DNA of 64,000 bases from Mesorhizobium sp. PAMC28654 (GCF_020616515.1 NZ_CP085135.1:682001-746000); one strand, 5' to 3'; counted from the stretch's first letter, positions 34,602 to 46,293 are shown. Program-made: numbers and translations. Notes: generated by a model from the letters alone, not told the origin.

Positions 34602-35126
34602 ATGCTTATTCGTCACACCGCCGCCCTGGCCGCCTTGCTGCTGCTTGGCACTGCCCCGCTCGCGCAAGCCGCCGACAAACCAACTGACCCGCAGATCGCC
34701 CACATCGCCTATACAGCTGGCGTGATCGATGTCGAGGCGGCCAAGCAAGCGCTCAAGAAGTCGAAGAACAAGGAGGTGCTCGCCTTCGCCAAGGACATGG
34801 TTCGCGACCATGAGGCGGTGAATGTGCAAGCGCTCGACCTGGTCAAGAAACTCAAGGTGACGCCGGAAGACAACGCCACCAGCAAGGCGCTGACCAAAGC
34901 CGCCGCGGAGGAGCGGGCCAAGCTCGCCAAGCTCGAGGGCGCGGCCTTCGACAAGGCTTATGTCGACAATGAGGTGGCCTATCACAAGCAGGTCGACGGC
35001 GCTCTCGAAACCCTGCTCATCCCGTCGGCCAGCAATGCCGAGTTGAAGAGCCTGCTGGAGACCGGCCTGAAGATATTCCAGGGCCATGAGCAGCATGCCG
35101 AACATGTCGCCAGTATGCTGAAATGA
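34602..35126 (+). CDS. DUF4142 secreted protein
   Basis: 174 aa with a signal peptide MLIRHTAALAALLLLGTAPLAQA. The mature protein is a helical, Lys-rich bundle with the DUF4142/ferritin-like pattern (FAKDMVRDHEAVNVQALDLV, YVDNEVAYHKQVDGAL, GHEQHAEHVASML). Its function is unknown, and periplasmic location is likely. Start at 34602 after AAGGAG; an in-frame start at 34569 precedes a hairpin. The stop overlaps the cupredoxin start, and both depend on the preceding ECF sigma factor (inference). Confidence 0.8.
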   Translation: MLIRHTAALAALLLLGTAPLAQAADKPTDPQIAHIAYTAGVIDVEAAKQALKKSKNKEVLAFAKDMVRDHEAVNVQALDLVKKLKVTPEDNATSKALTKAAAEERAKLAKLEGAAFDKAYVDNEVAYHKQVDGALETLLIPSASNAELKSLLETGLKIFQGHEQHAEHVASMLK

Positions 35127-35449
35127 GGCCGGCGCTGATGGTGCCGAAACGTCATCTTTGGATTGCACTGGCGCTGACAGTCATTGCGGCGCCGGTGAAA
35201 GCCGAAACCATCCAGGTCACCATCGACAAGCTGGTGTTCTCGCCAGCGACGGTCGAGGCGAAGGTTGGCGACACGATCGAGTGGGTGAACAAGGACATGT
35301 TCGCCCACACGGCGACCGTCAAGGGCGGCTGGGAGGTGATGATCCCGCCGAAGAAGTCCGCAAGCCTGTCATTGAAGGCCGCGGGAGCGGTCGACTATTT
35401 CTGCCGCTTCCACCCCAACATGAAGGGTCACATCGTGGTGGCGCCGTAG
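35123..35449 (+). CDS. Amicyanin-like cupredoxin
   Basis: 108 aa with a signal peptide (residues about 1-27). A single cupredoxin domain with ligands His in FAHTATVKGG, Cys and His in YFCRFHPNM and Met in the same loop. The short C-H-M loop is of the amicyanin/pseudoazurin type. A periplasmic electron carrier. It overlaps the DUF4142 stop (ATGA); another in-frame Met lies 15 bp downstream and would give a shorter signal peptide. It is the second cupredoxin of the window, with the first at 2090, which is unrelated in sequence outside the ligands. Confidence 0.85.
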   Translation: MRPALMVPKRHLWIALALTVIAAPVKAETIQVTIDKLVFSPATVEAKVGDTIEWVNKDMFAHTATVKGGWEVMIPPKKSASLSLKAAGAVDYFCRFHPNMKGHIVVAP

Positions 35450-35461
35450 CAGGAGCGTGGG

Positions 35462-35481
35462 ATCGCGGCAGGCGCCGCGAT
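35462..35481 (+). terminator. Terminator-like hairpin after the cupredoxin
   Basis: ATCGCGGC, AGGC, GCCGCGAT: a perfect 8-bp stem with a 4-nt loop 12 bp after the stop, followed by TTCACAATTT. Good stem, poor T-run. Confidence 0.55.
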
Positions 35482-35503
35482 TTCACAATTTGGGAGGTGC
35501 GTT

Positions 35504-35641
35504 GTGCCCAAGGAGGTTGCACAAGGAAAGACCGCATTTGTCTTTGCTGGCGGCGGCAGCTTCGGCGCCATTCAGGTTGGCATGCTGCGCTCGCTCGGAC
35601 GCCTACCATGCGGCGCAGCACGCCTTCCTGGTGACACATAA
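35504..35641 (+). pseudogene. Patatin-like phospholipase, N-terminal stub
   Basis: GTG start behind GGGAGG. The product VPKEVAQGKTAFVFAGGGSF, GAIQVGMLRSL is the patatin oxyanion-hole motif (GGGxxG) and following helix. From about 35592 the frame carries unrelated residues to a stop at 35641. The catalytic Ser-Asp part is absent. Confidence 0.7.
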
Positions 35642-35643
35642 CC

Positions 35644-35874
35644 TATCACAATGCTACAGGGCTTCAGGTTACGTCGGCTGTGCTCGCAGGCATGGTTTGG
35701 GCACTCGAGAATCCTGATGCTGGAATCGTGGAGGTGGAAGATCTGGACTTCCGGCGCTCCTTGGAGATCCAGAAGCCCTATCTTGGCTCCCTCGTGGGTA
35801 TCTATACAGACTGGACACCTCTGGATGGCCGACCTTGGCTCATCCCTGGCAGTTCCGGAATGCTGGCTTCCTGA
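35644..35874 (+). pseudogene. Homospermidine synthase C-terminal remnant
   Basis: The frame reads HNATGLQVTSAVLAGM, VWALENPDAGIVEVEDLDFR and YLGSLVGIYTDWTPLDG, the conserved C-terminal end of bacterial homospermidine synthase. After DGR it shifts frame: the expected DPWQFRN motif appears one frame over as HPWQFRNAG at about 35840. It joins directly to the patatin stub, so two unrelated gene ends are spliced. Confidence 0.75.
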
Positions 35875-36885
35875 CCGGCGCCGGGCAAGGCAGCGGAGGA
35901 ACAAATACCGAGCGTAAACCGTTTGGCGTTTATGGGATACAGGATACAAATAGAGCGCACTCCTCAATGCAAAGTCATTGCGGAAGTTGCAAAGCCTACA
36001 GGGTGCCGCATCACTCCTATCAGAGCGGCCATGTCTGATATGCGGCCTGATCGCGTCCCGCAAATACTTGAAACCAAGTTGGCCACGCATTTGTGAAGGA
36101 ACGGGTCGAGCCGAAGGCCGTTCCGACAATATGCATATCTCGTCCATTTGCAGCCACAAGCAGAAGCGTACGGGCGTTGTCAGCAGCCTCCGAGTGGCTC
36201 TCCGCCGCCCCCGCAGTTTGGAATTTGAGCGGAATGGGACGCATGGACAGGGTTGTGGCCCCGCATTTATTGTCGATGGCGCGCTACACTTCGTGGGTCG
36301 AGCCGGAAAGCCAGCTCTAGCGCTGGGGGCTAAGAATGACCGCCTCCCAATCGGATGCCTACGTGTGTTCTTCTGCGTCAGGGGTGATCTGGCCTATAGC
36401 AGCTCTTCCCAGCACTACGGGTCATGGCCTGGCATAGCGGCTCGACATGCCGGTCTTCTGGGAGGGCGAATCGGCCCGGACAGTCGACCAGCTCATCGCA
36501 TGTCTGCGCAGGGGTACCCTCATTCTCGCGGATGGCGATGTGATCCCCCTGCCGCACAAGATCCACGTTCCGGCCTTGGGCAGGCGGAGGAAGGCGGGTT
36601 ATTGGTCTGTGTTTACGAGCAGCAGAGGCTGGACACAATACGTCGCTGCCCGACCCGGCATAGCCTCATAGTCAACGACATGCTGTACATCCCGGTAGCA
36701 ATGAAAGGGGGATCGTCTGACGACGGTGTTCCCGTGCCTGGATCATTACGCGCTCGATCCAAAAACCTGGCGGTTTACGACCCACCGATATCACCATCGA
36801 GCGCATCGGCGATCCGGGCCGCCAACGATTTTTCCGTGCTTCTCAATCCGCCCAATCCCGCTCCCTGGGCATTAGCGAGGTCGCC
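35875..36885. other. Degraded region, no intact gene recognised
   Basis: About 1 kb of mixed frames. One frame starting at 36447 (MPVFWEGESARTVDQLIACL, then HKIHVPALGRRRKAGYW, ending 36671) looks weakly protein-like but has no recognised family or ribosome binding site. The other long frames are probably chance. Consistent with several truncated genes joined by deletions. Confidence 0.4.
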
Positions 36886-37989
36886 ATGAACGCAACAACC
36901 CGATTGCACGAACTCGGCCAAAGCCTTTGGTTGGACAACATCACCCGCGATCTGCTGAGCAGCGGCACCCTTCAGCGCTACTGCACCGAATTGTCCGTGA
37001 CGGGATTGACGTCGAACCCTACGATTTTCGATGAGGCCATTCGAAACAGCAAGGCTTACGATCCTGCCCTCCACCAGAAAAGGAAAGAAGGGAAAGCCGG
37101 CGAGAAGCTATTCTTCGAATTGGCGCTGGAAGACCTGACGCAAGCCGCAGCACTGTTCCGTCCGGTCCACGAAGCGACCGGCGGCGTCGATGGCTGGGTT
37201 TCCCTGGAAGTGTCGCCTTTGCTGGCTAACGATGCCGGTGCCACTGTCGAGGCCGCCAAGCGGCTGCACGCGCAGGCTCACTGTTCCAACCTGTTCATCA
37301 AGATTCCCGGCACGCCCGCAGGCGTTGACGCCATCGAGGAATCGATCTTCGCTGGCGTGCCCGTGAACGTCACGCTGCTGTTTTCGCGTGAGCACTACAT
37401 CGTGGCGGCCGACGCGTACTGCCGAGGAATTCAGCGCCGGATCAATGCCGGACTCGATCCGAAGATCGCCTCGGTCGCGTCGATCTTCGTCAGCCGCTGG
37501 GACAAGGCGGTGATGGATAAGGTTCCCTCAGCACTGCGGAACCGCCTCGGCATCGCCATATCCGGTCAAGTCTATAAAGCCTACCGGGAGCGGCTTGCCT
37601 CTGCCGGGTGGCGCAAGCTGGTGGATGCCGGCGCACTTTCCCAGCGTCTGCTTTGGGCAAGCACCGGAACCAAGGATCCGAAGCTTCCGCCATCCTATTA
37701 TATCGAAGCGCTCGCCGCACCGGACACCATCAACACCATTCCGGAGAAGACGCTCCATGCATTTTCGAAAGAGGGTGTGTTGCGCGGCGTCATGCGGGAG
37801 GATGGCGGCGAGAGCGAAATAGTGCTTGGCGATTTCGCAAAAGCCGGCGTCGACATTCAGGCGCTAGCCGCGCAGCTCCAGCTGGAAGGCGCGAAATCCT
37901 TCACCAAATCATGGACTGATCTGATGGCGGTGATTGCGTCGAAGAGCGAGCAGTTACATAGTTCTCCCGGTTCGGCACGCGGATCATGA
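36886..37989 (+). CDS. tal: Transaldolase
   Basis: 367 aa. Long-form transaldolase (TalB/Tal type) with [11 protein letters not shown] near the N-terminus, [10 protein letters not shown] with the Schiff-base Lys and [11 protein letters not shown]. It transfers a dihydroxyacetone unit between sedoheptulose 7-phosphate and glyceraldehyde 3-phosphate in the non-oxidative pentose phosphate pathway. First gene of tal-pgi-tkt-pgm; it overlaps pgi (ATGA). No IS damage, unlike the TalC-type stub at 11092. A tal-pgi fusion is known in some bacteria; here they are separate but overlapping. Confidence 0.95.
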   Translation: MNATTRLHELGQSLWLDNITRDLLSSGTLQRYCTELSVTGLTSNPTIFDEAIRNSKAYDPALHQKRKEGKAGEKLFFELALEDLTQAAALFRPVHEATGGVDGWVSLEVSPLLANDAGATVEAAKRLHAQAHCSNLFIKIPGTPAGVDAIEESIFAGVPVNVTLLFSREHYIVAADAYCRGIQRRINAGLDPKIASVASIFVSRWDKAVMDKVPSALRNRLGIAISGQVYKAYRERLASAGWRKLVDAGALSQRLLWASTGTKDPKLPPSYYIEALAAPDTINTIPEKTLHAFSKEGVLRGVMREDGGESEIVLGDFAKAGVDIQALAAQLQLEGAKSFTKSWTDLMAVIASKSEQLHSSPGSARGS

Positions 37990-39641
37990 GCGCGCCTCTT
38001 GCGACCAGGGCATTGCCGCTCATGGAACTTCCGGCCTGGAAGGCGTTGGTGACGCATTACCAGGAAGTGCGCGTGTTACATCTGCGACAGCTGTTCGCGG
38101 ACGATCCCGAGCGTGGCACGCAGTTCGCTGTCGACGCATGCGGACTCTACCTGGATTATTCCAAAAACCGCATCACCACTGAGACGGTCCGGCTTCTCAT
38201 TCAACTTGCCGAGGCTTGCAAGTTGCGCGAGCGCATCGAAGCGATGTTCAGCGGTCAGAAAATCAATGTGACGGAGCAACGCGCGGTGCTTCACACGGCG
38301 CTGCGCGCGCCTGTCGGCGAGCGAATTTTAGTCGATGGCATCGATGTCGTGCCGGAAGTGCACGCGGTGCTCGACAAGATGGCCGATTTCACGGACAAGA
38401 TTCATAGCGGCGCATGGCGCGGCCATACTGGCCTGCCGATCCGCAACGTCATCAATATCGGCATCGGCGGCTCGGATCTTGGGCCAGTCATGGCCTATGA
38501 AGCGCTGCGCCACTACAGCCGGCGCGACATGATTTTCCGCTTCATCTCGAACATCGACGGTACCGACTTCGTCGAAGCGACGCGGGATCTGAATCCTGAA
38601 GAAACGCTGTTCATCATCTGCTCGAAGACGTTCAAGACGTTGGAAACGCTGACCAACGCTCATACCGCACGTCAATGGGTACTGCGCAAATTAGACGAAG
38701 AGCAAGCGGTGGCCCGGCATTTCGTCGCCGTCTCGACCAATGCCGACGGGGTTGCCGAATTCGGCATCGACACCGAGCAGATGTTCTGGCTGTGGGATTG
38801 GGACGGCGGCCGCTATTCGATGGATTCAGCGATCGGCCTATCCACCATGCTCGCCATTGGGGCAGAAAACTTCCAGGCGATGTTGTCGGGCTTCCACGAC
38901 ATGGACCATCACTTCCGCACCGCGCCGCTCGGTCAGAACCTACCGGCGCTGATGGGCCTGCTCGCGGTTTGGTACAATAATTTCTTCGAGGCGCAGACGG
39001 TCGCGATACTTCCCTACGAGCAATATCTGAAGCGGTTTCCTGCCTATCTCCAGCAGCTGACAATGGAAAGCAATGGCAAGCACGTCACGCTTGACGGCAC
39101 GAAAGTCGATTACCAAACAGGACCGATCTATTGGGGCGAAGCTGGCACCAACGGGCAGCACTCATTCTACCAACTCATTCATCAAGGCACCAAGCTGGTG
39201 CCGTGCGACTTCATCGGGTTTTGCCAGGCATTGAATCCGCTGGGACGCCACCACGATCTCTTGATGGCAAATCTCTTCGCACAGACTGAGGCGCTGGCTT
39301 TCGGCAAGACGGAAGAGGAAGTCAGGGCCGAAGGGACGCCGGACTGGCTGGTTCCGCACCGCACTTTCGAAGGGAACCGCCCCACCAATACCTTGCTTGC
39401 CGAGCGCCTGACCCCAACGATCCTAGGCAGCCTGGTGGCGCTCTACGAACACAGCGTCTTCACGCAAAGCGTCATCTGGAACATCGATTCATTTGACCAA
39501 TGGGGTGTTGAGCTGGGCAAGGCATTGGCCGAGAAAACAATCCCCCAACTGGAAGCTTCCGAAACTCCGCACCTCCAACATGACAGCTCGACCAACGCTT
39601 TGATCGAGCGCTATCGCCGATTCCGGAAGCGAAAGAAGTGA
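37986..39641 (+). CDS. pgi: Glucose-6-phosphate isomerase
   Basis: 551 aa. PGI signatures: [69 protein letters not shown]. Interconverts glucose 6-phosphate and fructose 6-phosphate. The start overlaps the transaldolase stop, so translation is coupled. Full length for the family. Confidence 0.97.
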   Translation: MSAPLATRALPLMELPAWKALVTHYQEVRVLHLRQLFADDPERGTQFAVDACGLYLDYSKNRITTETVRLLIQLAEACKLRERIEAMFSGQKINVTEQRAVLHTALRAPVGERILVDGIDVVPEVHAVLDKMADFTDKIHSGAWRGHTGLPIRNVINIGIGGSDLGPVMAYEALRHYSRRDMIFRFISNIDGTDFVEATRDLNPEETLFIICSKTFKTLETLTNAHTARQWVLRKLDEEQAVARHFVAVSTNADGVAEFGIDTEQMFWLWDWDGGRYSMDSAIGLSTMLAIGAENFQAMLSGFHDMDHHFRTAPLGQNLPALMGLLAVWYNNFFEAQTVAILPYEQYLKRFPAYLQQLTMESNGKHVTLDGTKVDYQTGPIYWGEAGTNGQHSFYQLIHQGTKLVPCDFIGFCQALNPLGRHHDLLMANLFAQTEALAFGKTEEEVRAEGTPDWLVPHRTFEGNRPTNTLLAERLTPTILGSLVALYEHSVFTQSVIWNIDSFDQWGVELGKALAEKTIPQLEASETPHLQHDSSTNALIERYRRFRKRKK

Positions 39642-39749
39642 AGTGCGGTGGGCCTGGCCGCCGATGGCGCGCCGACCTGACCAAACCTGCAACCCAACCC
39701 GCCAGCACTTTGACAATCGGGTTGCATAAATCCGATCGAAGGATTTCCC

Positions 39750-41861
39750 ATGAAACCGACGCCACTCGACCAGCTTTGCATCAACACGCTGCGGATGGTT
39801 TCCATCGATGCGGTTCAGAAGGCAAGATCCGGTCACCCTGGAACGCCGTTGGATGCCGCGCCGATGGCCTATTGCTTGTGGCAGCGCTTCCTGCGCTACG
39901 ACCCTGCCGATCCCGACTGGCCGAACCGTGACCGTTTCGTGCTGTCGGCAGGCCATGCCTGCACTCTGCTCTACAGCCTGCTTTACCTGTGCGGCGTCAA
40001 GGCAAAGGGCCCGGGCTATCCGACGGGCGAACGGCTTGCCGTAACGCTGGACGACCTCATGACTTTTCGTCAGGCAGGCAGCCATTGCACGGGACATCCC
40101 GAATATGGCTGGACCTCGGGCGTGGAAACCACCACGGGTCCACTCGGACAAGGTGCCGCCACAAGCGTCGGCATGGCAATTGCGGAACGCTGGCTGGCGG
40201 CCACCTACAATCGACCCGATTACGATCTGTTCTCGCACAACGTCTATGCGCTGTGCAGCGACGGCGACATGATGGAAGGGATCAGCAGCGAGGCGGCATC
40301 GCTGGCGGGACACCTCAAATTGTCCAATCTCTGCTGGATCTACGATGACAATCACATCACGATCGAGGGCCCGACCGGCCTTACGTTCACCGAGGATGTC
40401 GCAACCCGCTTCGCCGCTTACGGATGGTACGTCGCGCGGGTGAGCGACGCAAACGATCTGGTGCAGTTGGACAAGGCGTGCCGGGCATTCATCGACAGCA
40501 ACGACCACCCCACGCTGATCATCGTTCAAAGCCATATCGGTTATGGCGCGCCGCATAAGCACGACACAAACAAAGCTCACGGAGAACCACTGGGCGCCGA
40601 AGAAGTGCGGCTGACGAAGGAATTCTACGGTTGGGACCCACACGCCGATTTCAAGATTCCGGAGGGCGTCGAGGCGCATTTTCATGAGCATATGGGCAAG
40701 CGTGGAGAGGTCGCTCATGCTGCCTGGGGGAAGTCGTTTGGCGCTTATAGGGCGCAGTATCCAGACCTGGCCGAGCAGATCGATCGGATGCAGCGACGCG
40801 AAGTTCCCCCCGGGTGGGACGCCGCGCTGCCCAGTTTTGGAGCCGATGCAAAAGGCATAGCGACGCGCGACTCATCCGGCCAGGTCTTGAACGCCATTGC
40901 GTCCCACATGCCATGGCTGCTGGGTGGCGCGGCAGATCTGTCGCCATCAACCAAGACGAACCTCGAATTTGATTTTGCCGGCGACTTTCAGGCGCCCGAG
41001 GATGAACAGGCAGTCAGCTATCGCGGGCGGAATTTCCACTTTGGGCTCCGCGAACACGCCATGTGCGCTATCGGCAACGGCATGAGCCTGTCGAAGCTCC
41101 GGCCGTTCGTTTCCAGCTTCCTGATCTTCACCGACTATTGCCGCGCGGCGCTGAGGCTGAGTTCGATGATGGAGCTCCCGCTAATCTCCATCTGGACCCA
41201 TGATTCCATCAGTCTCGGCGAGGACGGGCCAACCCATCAGCCCATCGAACAGCTTGCGTCGTTCCGCGCCATGCTCGGCATGGTGGTGCTGCGTCCGGCA
41301 GACGCGAACGAAGTCGTGGAGGCGTGGAAGATTATCATGCATCTCAGGGACAGGCCTGTCTGCCTAGTGCTGACCCGACAGGCGGTTCCGACGCTCGATC
41401 GTTCGACCTATGCGAGCGCAGGCGGCGTGGCGCAGGGCGCATATGTGCTGGCCGATGCTCCCGACGGCAAGCCCGATGTCCTGCTGCTGGCGACCGGCAG
41501 CGAAGTCGCGCTTTGCGTGGCGGCATATGGACGGCTGAAAGCTGAGGGCATCAAGGCACGCGTCGTCAGCATGCCGTCATGGGAATTGTTCGAAAGCCAA
41601 CCGAAAGACTATCGCGAGACAGTCCTGCCGCCCGCTGTAACGGCTCGGGTGGCTGTGGAGGAAGCGTCCGGTTTCGGATGGGAGCGCTATACTGGTTTCG
41701 ACGGCGCTATCCTCGCTCTGCACAGTTTCGGCTTGTCAGCGCCATCGAAAGTTGTCGCAGAACACTTCGGCTTCGAGCCAGCACACGTCGTTGCGGCAGC
41801 CAAGGCGCAAATCGCGGGCCGGCATTCAAGCTCGTCAACCAACGTAGCCTTCACCAATTGA
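39750..41861 (+). CDS. tkt: Transketolase
   Basis: 703 aa. N-terminal thiamine diphosphate domain ([48 protein letters not shown]), Pyr domain ([34 protein letters not shown]) and C-terminal transketolase domain. Transfers two-carbon ketol units in the pentose phosphate pathway. Follows pgi after about 108 bp. A transcript can continue into pgm 16 bp downstream. Confidence 0.97.
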   Translation: MKPTPLDQLCINTLRMVSIDAVQKARSGHPGTPLDAAPMAYCLWQRFLRYDPADPDWPNRDRFVLSAGHACTLLYSLLYLCGVKAKGPGYPTGERLAVTLDDLMTFRQAGSHCTGHPEYGWTSGVETTTGPLGQGAATSVGMAIAERWLAATYNRPDYDLFSHNVYALCSDGDMMEGISSEAASLAGHLKLSNLCWIYDDNHITIEGPTGLTFTEDVATRFAAYGWYVARVSDANDLVQLDKACRAFIDSNDHPTLIIVQSHIGYGAPHKHDTNKAHGEPLGAEEVRLTKEFYGWDPHADFKIPEGVEAHFHEHMGKRGEVAHAAWGKSFGAYRAQYPDLAEQIDRMQRREVPPGWDAALPSFGADAKGIATRDSSGQVLNAIASHMPWLLGGAADLSPSTKTNLEFDFAGDFQAPEDEQAVSYRGRNFHFGLREHAMCAIGNGMSLSKLRPFVSSFLIFTDYCRAALRLSSMMELPLISIWTHDSISLGEDGPTHQPIEQLASFRAMLGMVVLRPADANEVVEAWKIIMHLRDRPVCLVLTRQAVPTLDRSTYASAGGVAQGAYVLADAPDGKPDVLLLATGSEVALCVAAYGRLKAEGIKARVVSMPSWELFESQPKDYRETVLPPAVTARVAVEEASGFGWERYTGFDGAILALHSFGLSAPSKVVAEHFGFEPAHVVAAAKAQIAGRHSSSSTNVAFTN

Positions 41862-41877
41862 GGCAATCAGCACGATC

Positions 41878-43533
41878 ATGAAAATCAGTCCATTGGCCGG
41901 AAAGCCGCCCCAGCCCGACATGTTGGTCAATGTCGCCAAGCTCGTCACTGCCTATTACAGTCAGGCGCCAGACCCTTCTATCCCCTTGCAGCGGGTGGCA
42001 TTTGGGACATCCGGGCATCGCGGATCGGCATTCGAGAAAACATTCAACGAAGCACATGTTCTGGCAATCAGCCAGGCCATTTGCCTGTACCGCAAGCAAC
42101 AGGGCATCAATGGCCCTATATTCGTCGGCATCGATACCCATGCGCTTTCGGAACCAGCCTTTGCGAGCGCCCTTGAGGTGCTTGCCGCAAACGGTGTGGA
42201 GGTGATGATGGCGGCGGGTGGCGAATATACGCCCACCCCGGCCGTTTCCCATGCGATCCTCAACTACAACAACGGCCGCAAGACCGGGCTCGCTGATGGC
42301 ATCGTCATCACGCCGTCGCACAACCCGCCCGGCGACGGCGGCTTCAAGTACAATCCGCCCAATGGCGGGCCGGCGGATACCGACGTCACCGGCTGGATCG
42401 AAAAACAGGCCAATGAGCTGCTTGGCAGCGGCCAGAAAGACGTACGGCGGATGCCGTTCGAGAAGGCCCTCCATGCGTCGACAGTCCATGTCTATGACTT
42501 CCTGAACGCTTACGTGAATGATCTCGGTAACGTGATCGACATGGACGCCATTTGCGGAGCGCATGTTCGCATGGGCGTCGACCCGCTCGGTGGCGCAGGC
42601 GTCCACTACTGGCCCGCCATTGCCGACCGCTACAAACTTGACCTGACCATCGTCAATCAGCAGGTCGATCCCACCTTTCGTTTCATGACGGTCGATTGGG
42701 ATGGCCAGATTCGCATGGACCCGTCTTCATGCTACGCCATGCAAGGCCTGATCAGCCTGAAGGATCAATTCGACATCGCTTTCGCGTGCGACACCGATCA
42801 CGACCGGCACGGCATCGTCACGCACAACGTCGGGCTGCTGCCGCCCAATCATTACTTGTCGGTGGCGATTGACTACCTGTTCCAACATCGCCCCGAATGG
42901 CGCAAGGACGCAGCCGTTGGAAAAACTGTGGTGAGCAGCCAGATGATCGATCGCGTCAGCGCCAGGCTGAAGCGCAGGCTGTACGAAGTGCCGGTCGGGT
43001 TCAAATGGTTCGCCGAGGGGCTTCAGGAGGGCTCGCTGGGGTTTTGCGGCGAGGAAAGCGCTGGAGCGACGTTCATGCGCCGAAACGGTGCCGTTTGGAC
43101 AACCGACAAGGATGGCATCGTCCCGGCGTTGTTGTCGGCGGAGATCATGGCGAGGATGGGCCGAGATCCAGACGAGGTCTATCACGATCTGACCGATGAA
43201 TTCGGCGAACCAGTCGCTGACCGGCTCGAGGCTGCCGCGACTGCGGCACAAAAGGAAAAACTGTCGAAGCTCTCGCCGCAGCAGGTCAAGTCAAAGACCC
43301 TGGCTGGCGAGCCGATCCAGTCGGTGCTCAGCCGCGCACCGGGCAACAATGCGGAAATCGGCGGCGTGAAGGTGATCACGGAAAATGGCTGGTTTGCCGC
43401 ACGGCCGTCGGGCACCGAAGATGTCTATAAGATCTATGGGGAGAGTTTTCGCGGACAGGACCATCTGCGCGCCATCCTGGCCGAGGCGCAGACGATCGTC
43501 GACCATGCGCTGGGTGCAGTCGAAGGGACCTGA
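41878..43533 (+). CDS. pgm: Phosphoglucomutase (alpha-D-glucose specific)
   Basis: 551 aa. Phosphoserine loop [17 protein letters not shown], metal loop [10 protein letters not shown], sugar loop [10 protein letters not shown] and phosphate loop [10 protein letters not shown]. Interconverts glucose 1- and 6-phosphate, linking the operon to glycogen or polysaccharide synthesis. Length and motifs fit Pgm of the E. coli type. Last gene of tal-pgi-tkt-pgm. Confidence 0.95.
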   Translation: MKISPLAGKPPQPDMLVNVAKLVTAYYSQAPDPSIPLQRVAFGTSGHRGSAFEKTFNEAHVLAISQAICLYRKQQGINGPIFVGIDTHALSEPAFASALEVLAANGVEVMMAAGGEYTPTPAVSHAILNYNNGRKTGLADGIVITPSHNPPGDGGFKYNPPNGGPADTDVTGWIEKQANELLGSGQKDVRRMPFEKALHASTVHVYDFLNAYVNDLGNVIDMDAICGAHVRMGVDPLGGAGVHYWPAIADRYKLDLTIVNQQVDPTFRFMTVDWDGQIRMDPSSCYAMQGLISLKDQFDIAFACDTDHDRHGIVTHNVGLLPPNHYLSVAIDYLFQHRPEWRKDAAVGKTVVSSQMIDRVSARLKRRLYEVPVGFKWFAEGLQEGSLGFCGEESAGATFMRRNGAVWTTDKDGIVPALLSAEIMARMGRDPDEVYHDLTDEFGEPVADRLEAAATAAQKEKLSKLSPQQVKSKTLAGEPIQSVLSRAPGNNAEIGGVKVITENGWFAARPSGTEDVYKIYGESFRGQDHLRAILAEAQTIVDHALGAVEGT

Positions 43534-44270
43534 ATTGGCCGGGCGGTTGCTCTAGCAAAATTGCGTCGAAACGCATTGTATTTAACATATGAAGATTACG
43601 CGCACTACATTCAACTTGGATCAACCGATGGGGGCCGGCCAATCGCGCCACAAATTCACGCCGACAATCTGGTTCCATCAGCAACAATTGATATAGCCCC
43701 CATTCCCTGCGGGTGTACCGTTTCTCTATGAGCAACCAGCAGATTGATGCAATCCCTGAGTCAGGATCCGTCGACCATCCCTATGAAGTCGCTTTCTTTG
43801 CCAAAAAAGCGTGGGCTGAGCGAAAAATGGCGGCGGTCATCTCTTGGTCAATGGCCGTCCCGGCGAATGTGCGGCGCGGCCGCACAGGCATTCAAGCAGG
43901 CCGTAGCTTGGCGGGCCAAGAAGTAACACTGCGCAGATCCGCTGCGACAAAGGCCACGTTCAGGGCTAGGGATGCAGCCGTGAAATCGTGCTGCTGCTGA
44001 CATTGTAGCGGGTGGCCCACGTCGCGCCTCGCTTCCCCGGCCGCCAGACTTGCCAAAGCCTCTCGCCGCTGCTGCAGCGAGAGTTCTCGACCGACCGGGT
44101 GTCCTTGCGCAGCTAAGCACGCACAAACACGCAAGTTAGGTGCGTACGTTATCTCGGCACAGCAAAACTGGAATCCCGCCAAGCGCATTTTTCGACCACG
44201 GGACGCATCGTTTTTAGAAGGAACGCTACGTGATCGAGGGAACCACAGGATGGGCGTTTCAACAGTTATT
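43534..44270. other. Intergenic, possible decayed small gene
   Basis: At about 43729 a frame begins MSNQQIDAIPESGSVDHPYE and continues VAFFAKK, reminiscent of small DUF3606-type proteins. The downstream part only looks protein-like if the frame is changed more than once (RGLSEK, AAVIS, NGRPGE, AAAAQAFKQAVAWRAKK), so if it was a gene it is broken. Nothing else recognised to 44270. Confidence 0.3.
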
Positions 44271-44318
44271 TGCAGCAAAATTATTGCATCAAACCAACAA
44301 TATCATTCGTTTGTCTTG
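44271..44318 (+). promoter_or_regulatory. Recurrent LysR-type element, copy 7
   Basis: AGCAAAATTATTGCA dyad and ATATCATTCGTTTGTCTTGG, with 23 nt from TGCA to CGTTTG. The tail TTTGTCTTG is shared with copies 4 and 6. It points to cysJ, 120 bp downstream. Confidence 0.65.
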
Positions 44319-44438
44319 GCCAAAATTCGGATGCAATGGTCGCAGCTGGCAGCCGGCAGGGCTCTCGGATGCGAGTTCCGCGACGCTCCCTAATCGGGCA
44401 AAAAAGCACAGGCAGGACTGTGCCGAAGGAGTGATCAG

Positions 44439-46286
44439 ATGGCGGCATTCGAGTTTCCAGGCCCAGGCTTTACGGCCGAGCAATGGGAACGAATTAACGC
44501 CCTGACGATCTCGCTGAAGCCTGGACAAGGGCTCTGGATCAGCGGTTATTTGGCCGGGATCGATCACGGCGTGCGCTCACTGCTCGGAGACATTGCTTCT
44601 CCATCACAATCTGACCACTCAGTGTCGGGCGTGCCGCTAGCGATTTCCTCGCGATCGCTGACGATCCTGTTCGGCGGCGAGACCGGCAACAGTTCCGGTC
44701 TCGCCAGGACACTTGGCGAAGCCGTCCGCAGGCAAGGACTTGAGCCAATCCTGGTTGACATGGCTGACTACAAGCCGCGCAAGCTCAAGGACGAGCAGGA
44801 CATCTTGATCGTTACCAGCACCCATGGCGAGGGCGATCCACCGCTTTCAGGCATGGGCTTCTTCGAATTCGTTGAGAGCCGCAAAGCGCCGCGCCTTGAA
44901 GGCGTGCGCTATGGCGTGCTTGCGCTCGGCGATTCCACCTATGAACGATATTGCGAAGCGGGCAAGCGTCTCGATCGGCGACTTGCCGAACTTGGCGCGG
45001 TGCGACTGCAGGATCGGGTCGATTGCGACGTTGATTATGAGGACCAGGCCGCTGGCTGGATCGCGGCTGCTGTCGCCAAGCTCGCGCCAGCCGCATCAGG
45101 ATCAGGCTTGCAGACAAAGGCAGCCGGCACTGTAAGCCCTTCTTCCGCTGCCGTGACGGACACGCCGGCATTCGACAAACGCAAACCATTCCCGGCAGCG
45201 ATCATTGACAATCTTGTCCTGACCGGACGCGGATCGAGCAAGGAAACCCGGCACATTGAACTGTCGCTGGCTGACTCGGGACTCGCCTTCGAACCGGGCG
45301 ACGCACTCGGCGTCATGCCGCGTAACGATCCGGCCCTGGTCGAAATGCTGTTGAGCAGGCTGTCGCTAGGAGGCGATGCAAGCCTGTCCGTCAAGGGGCT
45401 CACGACCTCGCTCGGTGTCGCGCTGACCGAGCAGCTGGAAATCACCGCCGCCACGCCGCGCTTCCTCGACCAATGGGCAGAACTTACTGGCGCAAGCAAG
45501 CTTCAGGAGTTGCGCGGCGAGCAGCAGTTTCAGGCCCGCGCTGCGTTTTTGCGCGGCCACCACGTCATCGACATCGTCCGCGACTTCCCCGTGCCGGGCA
45601 TTGATGCACAAACCTTTGCCGCAGGCCTGCGGCCGCTGCAGCCACGGCTCTATTCGATCGCGTCGAGTCCTTCCGCCGTGCCCGATGAAGCGCATCTGAC
45701 GGTCGCCACAGTGCGCTATGATCTGCATGGCCAGCCGCGCGCCGGTGTGGCTTCTGGTCACTTCGCCGGACGTGGCCAACCGGATACGACGATACCGGTC
45801 TATATCCAGGCCAATCCACATTTCCGCCTGCCCGACGCTGACACGCCCATCATCATGATAGCGGCGGGCACCGGGGTCGCGCCCTACCGTGCCTTCCTGC
45901 AGGAGCGCGAAGCGCAGGGAGCCACGGGCAAATCCTGGCTCGTTTTCGGCGAGCGTAATTTCAGCAGCGATTTCCTCTACCAGACCGAATGGCAGAGCTT
46001 CCTGAAGGATGGCGCGCTCAGCCGCATGAACGTTGCATTCTCTCGCGACAGCGACACCAAGACTTATGTCCAGCACCGCCTCACTGAGCACGCGCGCGAT
46101 GTCTATGCCTGGCTGGAGGAGGGCGCGCATGTCTATGTCTGCGGAGACGGCACGCATCTCGCTCCCGACGTGCATGCCGCCCTGGCTGGCGTGGTGCAAC
46201 AGCAGCGCGCATGCGGCAAGGCGGAAGCCGCCGACTATCTCGGCAGCCTGCAGCGCGACCACCGCTACCAGATCGATGTCTACTGA
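44439..46286 (+). CDS. cysJ: Sulfite reductase flavoprotein alpha subunit
   Basis: 615 aa. Order: about 60-residue N-terminal helical part, flavodoxin-like FMN domain (LFGGETGNSSGLARTLG, STHGEGDPP), FAD domain (RLYSIASSPS) and NADPH-binding domain (AAGTGVAPYRAFLQER). It passes electrons from NADPH through FAD and FMN to the haemoprotein encoded next. The start ATG follows GAAGGAG. It has the CysJ domain set, and cysI follows by 7 bp, so the assignment is firm. Controlled by copy 7 of the recurrent element (inference). Confidence 0.93.
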   Translation: MAAFEFPGPGFTAEQWERINALTISLKPGQGLWISGYLAGIDHGVRSLLGDIASPSQSDHSVSGVPLAISSRSLTILFGGETGNSSGLARTLGEAVRRQGLEPILVDMADYKPRKLKDEQDILIVTSTHGEGDPPLSGMGFFEFVESRKAPRLEGVRYGVLALGDSTYERYCEAGKRLDRRLAELGAVRLQDRVDCDVDYEDQAAGWIAAAVAKLAPAASGSGLQTKAAGTVSPSSAAVTDTPAFDKRKPFPAAIIDNLVLTGRGSSKETRHIELSLADSGLAFEPGDALGVMPRNDPALVEMLLSRLSLGGDASLSVKGLTTSLGVALTEQLEITAATPRFLDQWAELTGASKLQELRGEQQFQARAAFLRGHHVIDIVRDFPVPGIDAQTFAAGLRPLQPRLYSIASSPSAVPDEAHLTVATVRYDLHGQPRAGVASGHFAGRGQPDTTIPVYIQANPHFRLPDADTPIIMIAAGTGVAPYRAFLQEREAQGATGKSWLVFGERNFSSDFLYQTEWQSFLKDGALSRMNVAFSRDSDTKTYVQHRLTEHARDVYAWLEEGAHVYVCGDGTHLAPDVHAALAGVVQQQRACGKAEAADYLGSLQRDHRYQIDVY

Positions 46287-46293
46287 GGTTCGT

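Noticed and set aside
35978..36889. 303-codon frame before tal
   Set aside because: Composition is unlike a protein, no motif or ribosome binding site, and it runs through several decayed fragments.
43551..43610. GCAAAATTGCG and AACGCATTG near the end of pgm
   Set aside because: It resembles the dyad half but lacks the CGTTTG block at 23 nt and there is no adjacent gene start.
46033..46293. Long in-frame extension of cysI upstream
   Set aside because: It overlaps the end of cysJ in another frame and lacks CysI sequence; a normal start exists at 46294.
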